From Flavobacterium psychrophilum (GTDB lineage Bacteria; Bacteroidota; Bacteroidia; Flavobacteriales; Flavobacteriaceae): a stretch of DNA of 64,000 bases. This document shows positions 53,769-62,850 of the stretch, piece after piece. Made by a program: the position numbers and the translations under genes. The stretch lies in assembly GCA_001708385.1 (NCBI GenBank), contig CP012388.1, positions 2,542,001-2,606,000 on the forward strand. Direction: 5' to 3'. Under the pieces are notes generated by a model. That model was not told the origin of the DNA. It saw nothing but the letters and a program-made list of their open reading frames with translations, and searched no databases. Each line of letters begins with the position of its first letter. Position 1 is the stretch's first letter.

Positions 53769-54245
53769 ATGTCTAAAAAAATGGAGACAGTTATTCTTAA
53801 ATCCGACAAAACTAAAACTGAGGTTATTTATCTTTTAAAAGCCAATTCAGAATCATGGCACCGGGACGGATCGAAACTTCCTTTAGAAGGTACGATAGAT
53901 GATGAGGGTAATTTTTCTTTTAAGATGGCGTTGGATGAAACCGTATATCGTCAAGAAGATGCAGGCTTAACATTTATGGGACATATATTTGAAGAAAATG
54001 ATAAAACGATAATACAGATTAGTCTTAGGGTTCTACCTGCTATTTTCATACTTGGCGGGTTAATGTTTTGTGGCGGTATTGCATTGATGCTATATTTTTA
54101 CACTACTACTCAAACGAAAAGCGAAACACAATATCCGGGATTTTTACCTTTTCTCTTTCTTGGAGTTTTTCCGGTTGTAAAGTATTATTTCACTTATACA
54201 AACGTAAAAAAGAGAACAATAAAGACGATTAGGAATATCATATAG
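53769..54245 (+). CDS. Membrane protein of unknown function
   Basis: The 158-residue protein has an N-terminal soluble domain and two hydrophobic segments (about 77-100, LPAIFILGGLMFCGGIALML, and 115-135, FLPFLFLGVFPVVKYYF). It starts 3 bases after the previous stop, and a second ATG is four codons in. No family was recognised. It pairs with the preceding secreted protein gene in a two-gene unit. Confidence 0.6.
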   Translation: MSKKMETVILKSDKTKTEVIYLLKANSESWHRDGSKLPLEGTIDDEGNFSFKMALDETVYRQEDAGLTFMGHIFEENDKTIIQISLRVLPAIFILGGLMFCGGIALMLYFYTTTQTKSETQYPGFLPFLFLGVFPVVKYYFTYTNVKKRTIKTIRNII

Positions 54246-54352
54246 TATCTAGATATTAGTGGAATCTCTATTGGAAAGTGTTGGGATTCTTACTTATTTA
54301 GAATGACAAATTGTTGCTGTAAACCCATCATCCTTGTGTCCATCACATCATC
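54246..54352. repeat. Decayed REP-like element between convergent genes
   Basis: 'ggaatctct' and 'gggattctt' near 54261-54290 followed by AGAATGAC at 54300-54307 match the right part of the GTCATTCT-type elements at 24838 and 57496. The left end is lost. Confidence 0.4.
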
Positions 54353-57343
54353 CTACTTCAATTCCAGCCTTGCTAAAATATCCTTTTTTTTGTTAATGAT
54401 TGTCTCGTCTGCTTTCTCTTTCAGGCGTTCTTTATCGGTAAAGTAATATTTGTATTTGGCTTTGGTAAGGCTTATTTTAAAATCTTCCATATCGCCTTTA
54501 ATATCTACACCTGTCTTAAATGGTATGGGTGATTTTAATACCGACACATGATAATTATACGTCATGTCCAGGTTTTGTATGCCACCTACGGCCAACTGAT
54601 AACGGTCTATTTCCACAAGCGCAGGAAGTATCTCCATGTGGCTTTTTTCAACTATCATTTCCATATTCAGGGTCTGGATAGTATTGTTCTTTTCCCTGTC
54701 TTTAAACATAAACGTTTTAGCCATTTCCTTAAAGGTTTCGCTATCCAGTACCATAATGTCGTGTGCTTGAAGAGCGGCAATACTTTGTACCGAGGATACA
54801 ATAACATCCATTTTTCTGTTCAGTTTGGTGCTGCCTTGCATTCTTAAGTTTGCCCTTCCTGTAAATGATTTTGTCATTGGGAAAAGGCTGTCCATAGCGG
54901 GCATAACTTTGGCAATGTTTGCCATTTCAATGTCCTTTAGGCTGATGTCGAAATCCACTTTAGCCCTCTTGCCATTGGCAAGGGTAGAGTAATTAAGGCT
55001 GGTCGTTAATTTTGCAGCGAGGGTTGTCAGCTCAAAATGATTCAGTTTTAAGTGTCCGTCTTCAATTTTAAGCAGCCCTTTAATATCTTTCATGTCCAGC
55101 GCACCGTAATGCAGCTTCTTGATGTCGCTGTTAAAAGTCAGGTTGATATTTTCAGGGATCTTGAAAACCGTTTTACTATCGCTCACCTTCTTAGGTTGCT
55201 GAACTTTGTTTTCTGCTACTTCTTTGAAATCAGGCTGTTCTTTCGGATCTTCTATATTAAGAATCTTCATGATCTCGTTAGCATCAATAAAGTTTGAAGT
55301 AAGCGTAAGCGTTGCGGTGACCTGCTTATCCGGTGTTTTCTTTGCCAGCAGGTTGTTTATCTGCCCGGTAAGGGTAACATCAGAATTACCAAAGAATAAA
55401 TGCGCATTACGCAATGTAATGGCTCTGTTATTTATAGATATTTTAGAATGCTCCATACGCAGTGGCATGGCAAATTCGGGCGTGTAGGCATACAGGTTGT
55501 TGAACTCTACATAACCACGCGGCATCCATTTGTCGTCCCTGTTCTTTTTAACGACGAATTTATAATTGCCATTTTTAATGCCCACAAACTTTTTATCCTG
55601 CCATACTCCGGCACTGTCTACACTGAAAGTTGTATTAATAACCGGGTCCGTCTTTGTGCTTTTCGGGTTAAGGTCGGCCATAGCATTGGCTTTTCGTATT
55701 ACCGCCCTTAGCTTATTGGCACCATTGTATTTAAGGTTCGATAAACGTATATCGGCACTCATTGCAGAAACCGAATCTTTTAGTTTTTTAGCTTTCAATT
55801 TTACATCCAGTCCTGCCAGGGTAATGTTGTGCTGGCCTTTATAATTCAGTTTCAGGTCGGTTACATTAATCTTTCCGAATGCCTTTTTTGAATCGGTTTC
55901 TGCTTTACGTCCAAAAGCCAGTTCTGCTCTTTGTGTCTGAAGGAAAATGGTATCCTTAGGATCGCTGATAAGCAGATTGGTAAATACCGAATTCCCTTTT
56001 AGCTTCAGGTTGTTAAAGTTGTTTTCCATAAGATCGTTGGCTTTAAAATCGGCATTGATGTCGATATGCGCCAACCCTTTAGCAACGATGTCTTCTGCAA
56101 TGGGGAATTTCTTTTTAAGCGTGGTAAGGTCAAGATCGCCTTTAATGTTTGATGTAATATGCGGATCTTTAAGCAGGTTCTCTACTATGGCATCACCTTT
56201 AAGGTCTACACCCGTACCTTCAAGGTATAGTTCTTTTATGATAAGGTTAGACCTCGCCGGGTTGTCATAATCTACAATAGAATGCAGGTCGGCTTCAAGA
56301 TGGCGTATCTCCCCCGGGAACTTTTTATATTTTAAAACACCGTTGTCAATTTTAAATAGTACATCAAAAACAGGTAACCTTTTCTTGCTGTATACACCCT
56401 TTGCAGTAGCCTTCAGCATCACATTGCCTTCTACGTCAATCTCTGCCTTTTTAACGATGTGTTCGGGTACGGCAGCCCATAATGTTTTAAGCGAAGGAAC
56501 TTTCATCTCAAGTGCTACATTGGTATGTATCTCATTGGTGATAGTATCTCTCCTGAAATGCCCTTCCGTAATAAAGTCTATATCGTTAAGCTTCATTTCG
56601 CTGTTCGAAAAATCAACTTTATGGTTCTTCTTGTCGTAGTAGATATCGGTTTTAAAGTCCGCCTTTAGCTTTCTCATAAATCGGTAGCCGTCCATTGAGA
56701 AACTAATGTTTTTTCCCGATGCATCGGTAGAGAATACCAGTTTATCATCTGTGTTGGTCGCTTTAAGGGTTATGTTTAGACTGTCGATACGTCCACGGGT
56801 TTTAGTAGCAAAATCGCGGTAATTTATTTTTGCATTCTCAATATTCAGGCGTTTAATATGGATATTGTTAATCTCGAACGAAGTACTATCCTTTACTGTT
56901 GTAGTGTCTACAGCAGTTTGTTTAACGATGTTCCAATTGGCTTTACCGCTTTCGTTGATAATAGCTCTTATTTTGGGTTCGGTAAGGGTGAGCTTATTGA
57001 TGATAAGGTCATGTTTCTGCCATAGCCTTTGTGCATTAAAAGAAGCACTGCAATACGCAAATTGTGCAAGCGTATCATTCTTTTTGCCGGTTGCCGGACG
57101 CGTAACAACGCTGCCGTTTTTAAGCTTCACACCAAAATGCGGAAAGGAAGAAAAGAAAGTAAGCTCTATGCTCTCGCAGTCTACTTTCGCGTCTACATTC
57201 TCATTGATTATTTTTAGTGCTTCGGGAGTTATTCTTTCGGGCGTAAAAATAAAATTCAGCAGAACGGTTACAACAATAAGAAGAAGGGTAATTATTGAAG
57301 CAAGGAATATAAGCGATCGTTTAAGTACTTTTTTAGCTGTCAT
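54353..57343 (-). CDS. AsmA-like inner membrane protein
   Basis: This 996-residue protein belongs to the AsmA superfamily, which in Gram-negative bacteria helps phospholipid transport between membranes and outer membrane assembly. It has a single N-terminal membrane anchor (SLIFLASIITLLLIVVTVLL) followed by an N-terminal AsmA domain (ITPEALKIINENVDAKVDCESIELTFFSSFPHF) and long stretches of beta-strand repeats typical of a groove-forming fold. The C-terminal AsmA_2-like region (about 780-960) is present. It is convergent with the preceding two-gene unit and stands alone. Confidence 0.85.
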   Translation of the reverse strand: MTAKKVLKRSLIFLASIITLLLIVVTVLLNFIFTPERITPEALKIINENVDAKVDCESIELTFFSSFPHFGVKLKNGSVVTRPATGKKNDTLAQFAYCSASFNAQRLWQKHDLIINKLTLTEPKIRAIINESGKANWNIVKQTAVDTTTVKDSTSFEINNIHIKRLNIENAKINYRDFATKTRGRIDSLNITLKATNTDDKLVFSTDASGKNISFSMDGYRFMRKLKADFKTDIYYDKKNHKVDFSNSEMKLNDIDFITEGHFRRDTITNEIHTNVALEMKVPSLKTLWAAVPEHIVKKAEIDVEGNVMLKATAKGVYSKKRLPVFDVLFKIDNGVLKYKKFPGEIRHLEADLHSIVDYDNPARSNLIIKELYLEGTGVDLKGDAIVENLLKDPHITSNIKGDLDLTTLKKKFPIAEDIVAKGLAHIDINADFKANDLMENNFNNLKLKGNSVFTNLLISDPKDTIFLQTQRAELAFGRKAETDSKKAFGKINVTDLKLNYKGQHNITLAGLDVKLKAKKLKDSVSAMSADIRLSNLKYNGANKLRAVIRKANAMADLNPKSTKTDPVINTTFSVDSAGVWQDKKFVGIKNGNYKFVVKKNRDDKWMPRGYVEFNNLYAYTPEFAMPLRMEHSKISINNRAITLRNAHLFFGNSDVTLTGQINNLLAKKTPDKQVTATLTLTSNFIDANEIMKILNIEDPKEQPDFKEVAENKVQQPKKVSDSKTVFKIPENINLTFNSDIKKLHYGALDMKDIKGLLKIEDGHLKLNHFELTTLAAKLTTSLNYSTLANGKRAKVDFDISLKDIEMANIAKVMPAMDSLFPMTKSFTGRANLRMQGSTKLNRKMDVIVSSVQSIAALQAHDIMVLDSETFKEMAKTFMFKDREKNNTIQTLNMEMIVEKSHMEILPALVEIDRYQLAVGGIQNLDMTYNYHVSVLKSPIPFKTGVDIKGDMEDFKISLTKAKYKYYFTDKERLKEKADETIINKKKDILARLELK

Positions 57344-57445
57344 GAACGTGGTATTGCAGGAAATTTGGCCGAACGCCTAAATTAATAAATCTAAACCAAA
57401 CGCCTATTGTTTTTATACCAATAGCGGGTTTCTGTCTACTAAACG

Positions 57446-57475
57446 TAAAAAAGGAAATGCAATTGCATTTCCTTT
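57446..57475 (-). terminator. Terminator of thiL, perfect palindrome
   Basis: AAAGGAAATGCAA and TTGCATTTCCTTT form a perfect 26-base palindrome (57450-57475), followed on the minus strand by T. It stands 164 bases after the thiL stop codon, with a REP-like element between. Confidence 0.7.
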
Positions 57476-57495
57476 ATATATCATGTGCATTGTAT

Positions 57496-57583
57496 GTCAT
57501 TTTGAGCGTAGCGCAGCGTAGTCGAAAAATCTCAGGATAAGATTAGGGATTCCTCAATTACGCTGCACTGCATTCGGAATGAC
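57496..57583. repeat. REP-like element, GTCATT-type, long form
   Basis: GTCATTTTGAG at 57496 and GGAATGAC at 57576-57583 are inverted ends; the inner part 'gcgcagcgtagtcg' and 'acgctgcactgc' pair partially. It is related to the element at 24838-24909. It lies between the thiL stop codon and its terminator. Confidence 0.6.
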
Positions 57584-57638
57584 AAACTGCATGGAATGAT
57601 TATGCGTGTTTTATACTGCAAACGGCAACTAAACACCC

Positions 57639-58703
57639 CTACTGCTCTGCGTCTTCGTCGGTAGAAAGTGCGTTCCATCCTCTTGCTTTAAGCGGAATTT
57701 TAGTATTGGCACGGGTAATAAGGTGAATACCTTCGCTTTCCTGTGTCATGTGACCTATAATTGTAAAGTTGGGATTACCTTTTATCTTGTCGAAGTCTTC
57801 CATCTTAATAGTGAAAAGCAATTCATAATCTTCGCCACCGTTAAGGGCAACCGTAGTAATATCTATATTGAACTCCTCGCATACATTGATAAGCTGCGGA
57901 TCTACCGGGATTTTTTCTTCGTAAAGGTTACATCCCAATGCCGAGTTCTTACATAAGTGAATAATCTCAGATGATAAACCGTCAGAGATGTCAATCATAG
58001 CTGTAGGGTGTATTTCAAGGGCTTTTAAAAGCTCTTTTACGTCTTTACGTGCTTCGGGCTTCAACTGGCGTTCTATAAGGTAGCTGTACGCGTCTAAATC
58101 GGGTTGGTTGTTCGGGTTAACCTGGAATACCTGCTTTTCACGCTCTAATACCTGTAATCCCATGTATGCAGCACCAACATCGCCGGTAACCACAAGAAGA
58201 TCGGTACTTGCAGAACCGTTACGGTAGGTGATCTCTTCGGCTTCTGCCTCACCAAAAGCAGTAATACTTAAGATCATGCCTTTTTGGGACGAGGTTGTAT
58301 CGCCACCAATAATGTCTACACCGTATATTTTAGCAGCATGCTTAATACCGTCATACAATTCATCAAGGGCTTCAACCGGAAAACGGTTAGATACCGCGAT
58401 GGAAACCGTAATGTGCGTAGGTACAGCATTCATAGCGCAAATGTCGCTTACGTTTACCACTACAGCTTTGTAGCCAAGGTGTTTTAGTGGCATATAAGCA
58501 AGGTCAAAGTGTACACCTTCTACCAAAAGGTCGGTAGAAACAACCACTTTTTTATCTTTAAAGTCAAGTACGGCACCATCGTCTCCAATACCCTTAAGGG
58601 TTGAAGGCTGGCTTGTTTCTATATTTTGGGTAAGGTGTCCAATAAGGCCAAATTCGCCTAGCGCGCCCAGGCTGGTGCGCTGCTGGTTTTTATCTTCTAT
58701 CAT
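57639..58703 (-). CDS. thiL: Thiamine-monophosphate kinase
   Basis: ThiL phosphorylates thiamine monophosphate to the active cofactor thiamine diphosphate using ATP. The 354-residue protein starts with EDKNQQRTSLGALGEFGLI, which matches the Bacteroidota ThiL start. It carries the conserved GIGDDGAVL, STDLLVEGVHFDLAYMP, GGDTTSSQKG and MIDISDGLSSE blocks of the AIRS/ThiL fold, with Asp-rich metal sites. The start has two overlapping -7 boxes (TAACTTTG at 58732-58739 and 58740-58747, minus strand). The gene stands alone, followed by a REP-like repeat and a terminator. Confidence 0.95.
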   Translation of the reverse strand: MIEDKNQQRTSLGALGEFGLIGHLTQNIETSQPSTLKGIGDDGAVLDFKDKKVVVSTDLLVEGVHFDLAYMPLKHLGYKAVVVNVSDICAMNAVPTHITVSIAVSNRFPVEALDELYDGIKHAAKIYGVDIIGGDTTSSQKGMILSITAFGEAEAEEITYRNGSASTDLLVVTGDVGAAYMGLQVLEREKQVFQVNPNNQPDLDAYSYLIERQLKPEARKDVKELLKALEIHPTAMIDISDGLSSEIIHLCKNSALGCNLYEEKIPVDPQLINVCEEFNIDITTVALNGGEDYELLFTIKMEDFDKIKGNPNFTIIGHMTQESEGIHLITRANTKIPLKARGWNALSTDEDAEQ

Positions 58704-58731
58704 TTTTGTGAGTTGCAGAGTTATAAGTTTG

Positions 58732-58747
58732 CAAAGTTACAAAGTTA
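58732..58747 (-). promoter_or_regulatory. Tandem -7 boxes of thiL
   Basis: TAACTTTG occurs twice back to back on the minus strand, each an exact match to TAnnTTTG. Two start sites 8 bases apart would be expected. Confidence 0.5.
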
Positions 58748-58800
58748 TGGGGTAGGAGTGGCACAACCTTAAGTGTTTTTGAAATCCTGTAGATTTAAAT

Positions 58801-58839
58801 AAAAAAGACCTGCATGGTTTTCTAAAAACCATGCGGGTC
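58801..58839 (-). terminator. Terminator of the first response regulator gene
   Basis: A 15-base stem (58807-58821 with 58825-58839, one wobble) closes a 3-base loop and is followed by T on the minus strand. It begins about 60 bases after the stop codon, and a short repeat-like stretch lies between. Confidence 0.8.
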
Positions 58840-58856
58840 GAAAAATATAATTATCC

Positions 58857-58890
58857 TATCCCCAGCCCTTTCCCAAAGGAAAAGGTGCGA
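58857..58890. repeat. Short repeat fragment with CCCTTTCC/GGAAAAGG
   Basis: 'ccctttcccaaaggaaaagg' is a short inverted repeat of the kind seen in many intergenic REP-like elements. It abuts the end of the first response regulator gene. Confidence 0.4.
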
Positions 58891-58897
58891 GAAGCGG

Positions 58898-59320
58898 TTA
58901 CTCTATCTCGGGGATTACGGCATCACGCCAGTAATCGGCAATTTCCTGAAGGGTTTCTTTTAACTGGCGCATGTCGCTGGTTTTGTGAAAGTAACCCTGA
59001 ATGTTACGTTTAAAAGCTTCTTCAACCGTATAGCCGTTGCCAACAGTGGTAAAGAAGATAAACGGAACCGTTTTAGCGGTAAGTTCGGGGTCTTTTAAAA
59101 TTTCATCGCGCATCTCAAAGCCATTTATTTTTGGCATGTTGATGTCTGATATTACCATGAATGGCTTAATATGTTCCTGTTGCAGGAAAGCAACAACTTC
59201 TGTACTGTCGCTTAAAAGTATAATTTCGTTAGGCAGGTTAAGGCTCTTTAATATTTCTTCAAAAATAAGCCTGTCATCCTCATCATCATCGATAATAATT
59301 ATGGGTCCGTCTTTTTTCAT
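58898..59320 (-). CDS. Single-domain response regulator, first copy
   Basis: The 140-residue protein is a CheY-like receiver domain without an output domain. The acid pair is in IIIDDDEDD near residue 10, the phosphorylated Asp in VISDINMPKING (about residue 60), the Thr in FIFFTTVG and the Lys in GYFHKTSD. It is a paralogue of the gene just upstream on the minus strand, also 140 residues and also starting MKKDG. The ATG at 59320 was chosen for this reason and because a -7 box (TACCTTTG, 59341-59348) lies 20 bases before it. No histidine kinase is nearby, so the partner is unknown. Receiver-only proteins often act as phosphate shuttles. Confidence 0.92.
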   Translation of the reverse strand: MKKDGPIIIIDDDEDDRLIFEEILKSLNLPNEIILLSDSTEVVAFLQQEHIKPFMVISDINMPKINGFEMRDEILKDPELTAKTVPFIFFTTVGNGYTVEEAFKRNIQGYFHKTSDMRQLKETLQEIADYWRDAVIPEIE

Positions 59321-59392
59321 AGTAGAGGGTGTTTCGGCTGCAAAGGTATTGCCTATTGCGGCCAACCCATAACACATTAGCCTTTCTATAAC

Positions 59393-59419
59393 AAAAAATC
59401 CCTCTGTTAGGAGGGATTT
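59393..59419 (-). terminator. Terminator of the second response regulator gene
   Basis: AAATCCCTC pairs with GAGGGATTT around a 6-base loop, followed on the minus strand by a T run. It lies 14 bases after the stop codon and separates the two regulator genes. Confidence 0.85.
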
Positions 59420-59433
59420 AGTAGTCTTTTGTA

Positions 59434-59856
59434 TTAATCTTTATCAGGCACTTTTGCAGCTTTCCAATACTCGATAATCTTTTTTACGACGCTTTTATAT
59501 TCGTCATAATCCGTAATCTTGGTAAAGAAACCCTGAGCCGCCTTTTTATAGGCTGTTTTAATAGTTTCAGGGTCGCTGGCGGTACTGAAAAAGATATATG
59601 GAACTGTTTTGTCGTGCAAATCCGGATCGGCAAGCACAAGGTCGCGCAGTTCGTAGCCACTCATTTTTGGCATGTTTATGTCAGAGAAAATAAGGAAAGG
59701 AGCAACTTCCGCCTTTTTTAAGAACTCCATTACTAGCGTACTGTCCGGCAGAATTATTACTTCGTTATCATATCCTAAGTCGTCGATCACTTCCTTTAGG
59801 ATCTCCCCATCGTCCTGATCATCTTCAATTATAATTATCTGTCCGTCCTTCTTCAT
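59434..59856 (-). CDS. Single-domain response regulator, second copy
   Basis: This 140-residue CheY-like receiver domain shares most of its blocks with the next gene on the same strand: start MKKDGQIIIIEDDQDD, phosphorylation site SDINMPKMSGYELRD, YIFFSTAS with Ser in place of Thr and GFFTKITD. The C-terminus (KIIEYWKAAKVP) matches the other copy (EIADYWRDAVIP). No output domain is present. The terminator that follows shows that each copy is transcribed on its own. Confidence 0.92.
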   Translation of the reverse strand: MKKDGQIIIIEDDQDDGEILKEVIDDLGYDNEVIILPDSTLVMEFLKKAEVAPFLIFSDINMPKMSGYELRDLVLADPDLHDKTVPYIFFSTASDPETIKTAYKKAAQGFFTKITDYDEYKSVVKKIIEYWKAAKVPDKD

Positions 59857-60063
59857 ATGTAATCTGGTTTAAGGCGATAAATATAAGAATGTTTCTATTA
59901 ATTAAAAAGTTAAGAAATTCTTAAAGCATTTGCCCGCGTAGTGAGAGTCCATATAGGAAGTGCTTTAATTATTGGTTTTAGGGAATTGGAAATTAGGGTG
60001 AAGTTATTGTCATACCTTAAATTTACGGAAGGCCTGTATCATTTCGTAGATGCCGATTACCTG

Positions 60064-60750
60064 TCAACGGCTATATGTTTTTACGATTTTTTCATCTTCA
60101 ATTGTCAAAGTAATTTTACTTTTTGTAACAGTATCAATTGTAACACAGCTTCTTAATCCTTCAGGGTATTCTTTATAACATTTTGAATTTTTGAAATCGT
60201 TTACATTTACCTCTTTTTTGTTCAGTATGTCGTAAATTTTTAGTTGCTCATCGGTCTTATGAAGATTACTTATATAAACTAAGATCTCATTGTCTTCATT
60301 GCTGTCAACATAAACTCCCGATTTAATTTCTTTTCCGGTTTTCTTTTCAATCAGCTGAAATTCATGTGGGTTGCCAGATCCGAACGATTGTACGAAAAGG
60401 AAGGAGTTTGTAAAGTCGGCAGCGATATATCCCAGGTTCTTATGAAGCGTAGGGCGATTTGTTTCATTGAGAATCGTGATGTCTTCATTTCCTTTCACCA
60501 GTGTGAGATTTTGCAATGGCTGATTTGTTACGCTGTCATTGTATATTCTATAGGAGAGATGGTAACCTCCTTTCAATATTGTGTCAAAGTCGTAGGGTTC
60601 GTACTCAGTTTTGTTGATAGGTTCGTCTGCAATTTCAGTAGAAACAGCAAACTTATCTGTATCTTTTTCAGTACTTTCATTGTTAGTCTTCACCTTTAAA
60701 CAAGAAAAGCAAAGCATACTTACAATTATAATTACAGTTAGCTTCTTCAT
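60064..60750 (-). CDS. Lipoprotein of unknown function
   Basis: This 228-residue lipoprotein has a signal with lipobox (TVIIIVSMLCFSCLKVK), so the mature N-terminal Cys is at about residue 15. The rest is rich in Asn, Lys and acidic residues (ILKGGYHLSYRIYNDSVTNQPLQ-type). No family was recognised. The ATG at 60750 was chosen over an upstream ATG that adds a non-signal-like leader. It stands alone downstream of the lepA terminator. Confidence 0.65.
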   Translation of the reverse strand: MKKLTVIIIVSMLCFSCLKVKTNNESTEKDTDKFAVSTEIADEPINKTEYEPYDFDTILKGGYHLSYRIYNDSVTNQPLQNLTLVKGNEDITILNETNRPTLHKNLGYIAADFTNSFLFVQSFGSGNPHEFQLIEKKTGKEIKSGVYVDSNEDNEILVYISNLHKTDEQLKIYDILNKKEVNVNDFKNSKCYKEYPEGLRSCVTIDTVTKSKITLTIEDEKIVKTYSR

Positions 60751-60782
60751 GGGTAAATTGGTATATGGGTTTAAAATTAAAC

Positions 60783-60810
60783 AAAAAACCCGGCACAAAA
60801 GCTCCGGGTT
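60783..60810 (-). terminator. Terminator of lepA
   Basis: AACCCGG pairs with CCGGGTT around a 10-base loop, followed on the minus strand by a T run. It is 27 bases after the lepA stop codon. Confidence 0.85.
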
Positions 60811-60836
60811 CTATATTCTAAAATCTCGGTAAGAGA

Positions 60837-62633
60837 TTAATCATTTAATTTAAGTACAGCCATAAACGCTTCCTGCGGAATTTCTACGTTACCCACCTGG
60901 CGCATACGTTTTTTACCTTTCTTCTGTTTTTCAAGAAGTTTACGTTTACGGGAAATATCTCCACCGTAACATTTTGCGGTAACGTCTTTACGAAGTGCCT
61001 TAACGGTTTCACGCGAAATTACTTTCACTCCAATAGCCGCCTGAATCGGAATATCAAACTGCTGGCGTGGTATAAGCTCTTTTAGCTTTTCGCACATTTT
61101 TTTACCAATGTTGTACGCGTTATCTTCGTGAATAAGTGCAGACAGTGCATCTACTGGCTGTGCATTTAACAGTACGTCAAGACGCACAAGTTTAGATGTA
61201 CGCATCCCGATAGGAGAGTAGTCAAACGAAGCATAACCTTTAGATACCGTTTTTAGCCTGTCGTAGAAATCGAATACGATCTCGGCAAGTGGCATATCAA
61301 AGTTAAGCTCAACACGCTCTGTAGTCAGATACGTCTGATTAGTAATCAATCCTCGTTTTTCAATACAAAGGCTCATTACGTTACCCACAAAGTCGGCTTT
61401 GGTAATAATGGTTGCTTTAATGTAAGGCTCCTCTACATGGCTTAGCTTAGATGGCTCAGGCAGGTCGCTCGGGTTATTTACTATAAGAGCTTTTTCCGGT
61501 TCTTTTTTAGTGTACGCATGGTACGATACGTTGGGAACCGTAGTAATAACGGTCATGTCAAACTCACGCTCTAAACGCTCCTGGATAATTTCCATGTGAA
61601 GCATTCCTAAGAATCCGCATCGGAAACCAAAACCAAGTGCTGCCGAACTCTCCGCCGCAAATACGAGCGAAGCATCGTTAAGCTGAAGTTTCTCCATAGA
61701 GTTACGAAGCTCTTCGTAATCTTCGGTGTCTACCGGGTAAATACCGGCAAATACCATTGGTTTAACGTCTTCAAAGCCGCTAACCATATTTTGTGTTGGG
61801 TTTTTAGCATCGGTAAGTGTATCACCTACTTTAACCTCTTTAGCTTCTTTAATACCCGATATAAGGTAACCAACATCTCCTGCGCTAACAACCTGTTTCG
61901 GAACCTGGTTTAGTTTTAGCGTACCAATCTCGTCGGCAAAATATTCATTGCCTGTAGCCATGAATTTAATTTTCTGGCCTTTGGTGATAGATCCGTTAAT
62001 AACCCTGAATATAACCTCAATTCCACGGAACGGGTTGTAAACAGAGTCAAATATAAGTGCCTGTAATGGCTCATCGGGATTACCTTTCGGTGCCGGGATA
62101 CGCTCAATAATAGCAGCAAGAATTTCTTCTACCCCAAGGCCGGTTTTACCCGATGCAGGAATAATGTCTTCCAGCTTACAGCCTAAAAGGTCAACGATAT
62201 CGTCGCTTACCTCTTCAGGGTTTGCACTCGGAAGGTCAATTTTATTAAGTACCGGAATAATTTCCAGGTCGTTTTCTAAGGCAAGGTAAAGGTTGCTTAT
62301 GGTTTGCGCCTGTATGCTCTGTGCAGCATCTACAATAAGTAGTGCACCTTCGCAGGCAGCAATAGAACGTGATACCTCATACGAGAAATCTACGTGTCCG
62401 GGAGTGTCAATCAGGTTAAGGATGTATTCCTCTCCTTTGTAAGTGTACTCCATTTGTATGGCGTGACTCTTAATGGTAATACCTCTTTCGCGTTCAAGGT
62501 CCATGTTGTCAAGCAGCTGTGCCTGAGATTCACGTTTTGTTACCGTTTGGGTAGCATCAAGCAGGCGGTCGGCCAGGGTACTCTTACCGTGGTCAATGTG
62601 GGCAATAATGCAAAAATTCCTAATATGCTTCAT
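60837..62633 (-). CDS. lepA: Elongation factor 4 (LepA)
   Basis: LepA is a ribosome-bound GTPase that back-translocates stalled ribosomes and aids initiation. The 598-residue protein has the G motifs: G1 [17 protein letters not shown] near residue 8, G2 [11 protein letters not shown]3 [10 protein letters not shown] and G4 [10 protein letters not shown]. After the translation-factor domains, the LepA-specific C-terminal domain ([18 protein letters not shown] and [26 protein letters not shown]) is complete. A -7 box (TAAATTTG, 62750-62757, minus strand) lies about 117 bases upstream, so the leader would include the repeat at 62656-62731. Confidence 0.97.
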   Translation of the reverse strand: MKHIRNFCIIAHIDHGKSTLADRLLDATQTVTKRESQAQLLDNMDLERERGITIKSHAIQMEYTYKGEEYILNLIDTPGHVDFSYEVSRSIAACEGALLIVDAAQSIQAQTISNLYLALENDLEIIPVLNKIDLPSANPEEVSDDIVDLLGCKLEDIIPASGKTGLGVEEILAAIIERIPAPKGNPDEPLQALIFDSVYNPFRGIEVIFRVINGSITKGQKIKFMATGNEYFADEIGTLKLNQVPKQVVSAGDVGYLISGIKEAKEVKVGDTLTDAKNPTQNMVSGFEDVKPMVFAGIYPVDTEDYEELRNSMEKLQLNDASLVFAAESSAALGFGFRCGFLGMLHMEIIQERLEREFDMTVITTVPNVSYHAYTKKEPEKALIVNNPSDLPEPSKLSHVEEPYIKATIITKADFVGNVMSLCIEKRGLITNQTYLTTERVELNFDMPLAEIVFDFYDRLKTVSKGYASFDYSPIGMRTSKLVRLDVLLNAQPVDALSALIHEDNAYNIGKKMCEKLKELIPRQQFDIPIQAAIGVKVISRETVKALRKDVTAKCYGGDISRKRKLLEKQKKGKKRMRQVGNVEIPQEAFMAVLKLND

Positions 62634-62655
62634 CTTCGTCTGTTATCATGTTTTT

Positions 62656-62731
62656 TTGGGCGTGCCCATTCCGCTTCGCTTCAGGTCGGGCTATCCGCGG
62701 CACACGGTGCCATGCTCCTATCCCTCACGCA
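62656..62731. repeat. REP-like dispersed repeat before lepA
   Basis: A GC-rich block ('gggcgtgcccattccgctt' to 'ctcctatccctcacgc') stands out from its AT-rich surroundings and includes 'tcaggtcgggctatccgcgg'. It resembles a repeat I remember as common in Flavobacterium intergenic DNA. It would lie in the 5' leader of lepA. Confidence 0.5.
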
Positions 62732-62810
62732 TATTACACGTAAAGGTAGCAAATTTAATCGGCAAATATAGTTTAAACTTAGCGAGTTGCAAACGGATGT
62801 GGCTAAATAA

Positions 62811-62850
62811 AAAAACAGCACTCGTTGGGGGGCATCGCGTGCTGTTTTTT
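62811..62850. terminator. Orphan terminator-like hairpin with G-rich loop
   Basis: AAAAACAGCAC (62811-62821) pairs with GTGCTGTTTTT (62839-62849) over 11 bases; the loop holds TTGGGGGGCA. T runs lie on both strands, so it could terminate either way. No gene with matching end is seen. Confidence 0.6.

Noticed and set aside
59321..59377. Longer first response regulator starting at ATG 59377
   Set aside because: The extra residues are absent from the paralogue and would include a -7 box at 59341-59348.
59941..60156. Plus-strand frame of 71 codons opposite the lipoprotein end
   Set aside because: It overlaps the coding 3' end of the minus-strand lipoprotein gene and shows no family features.
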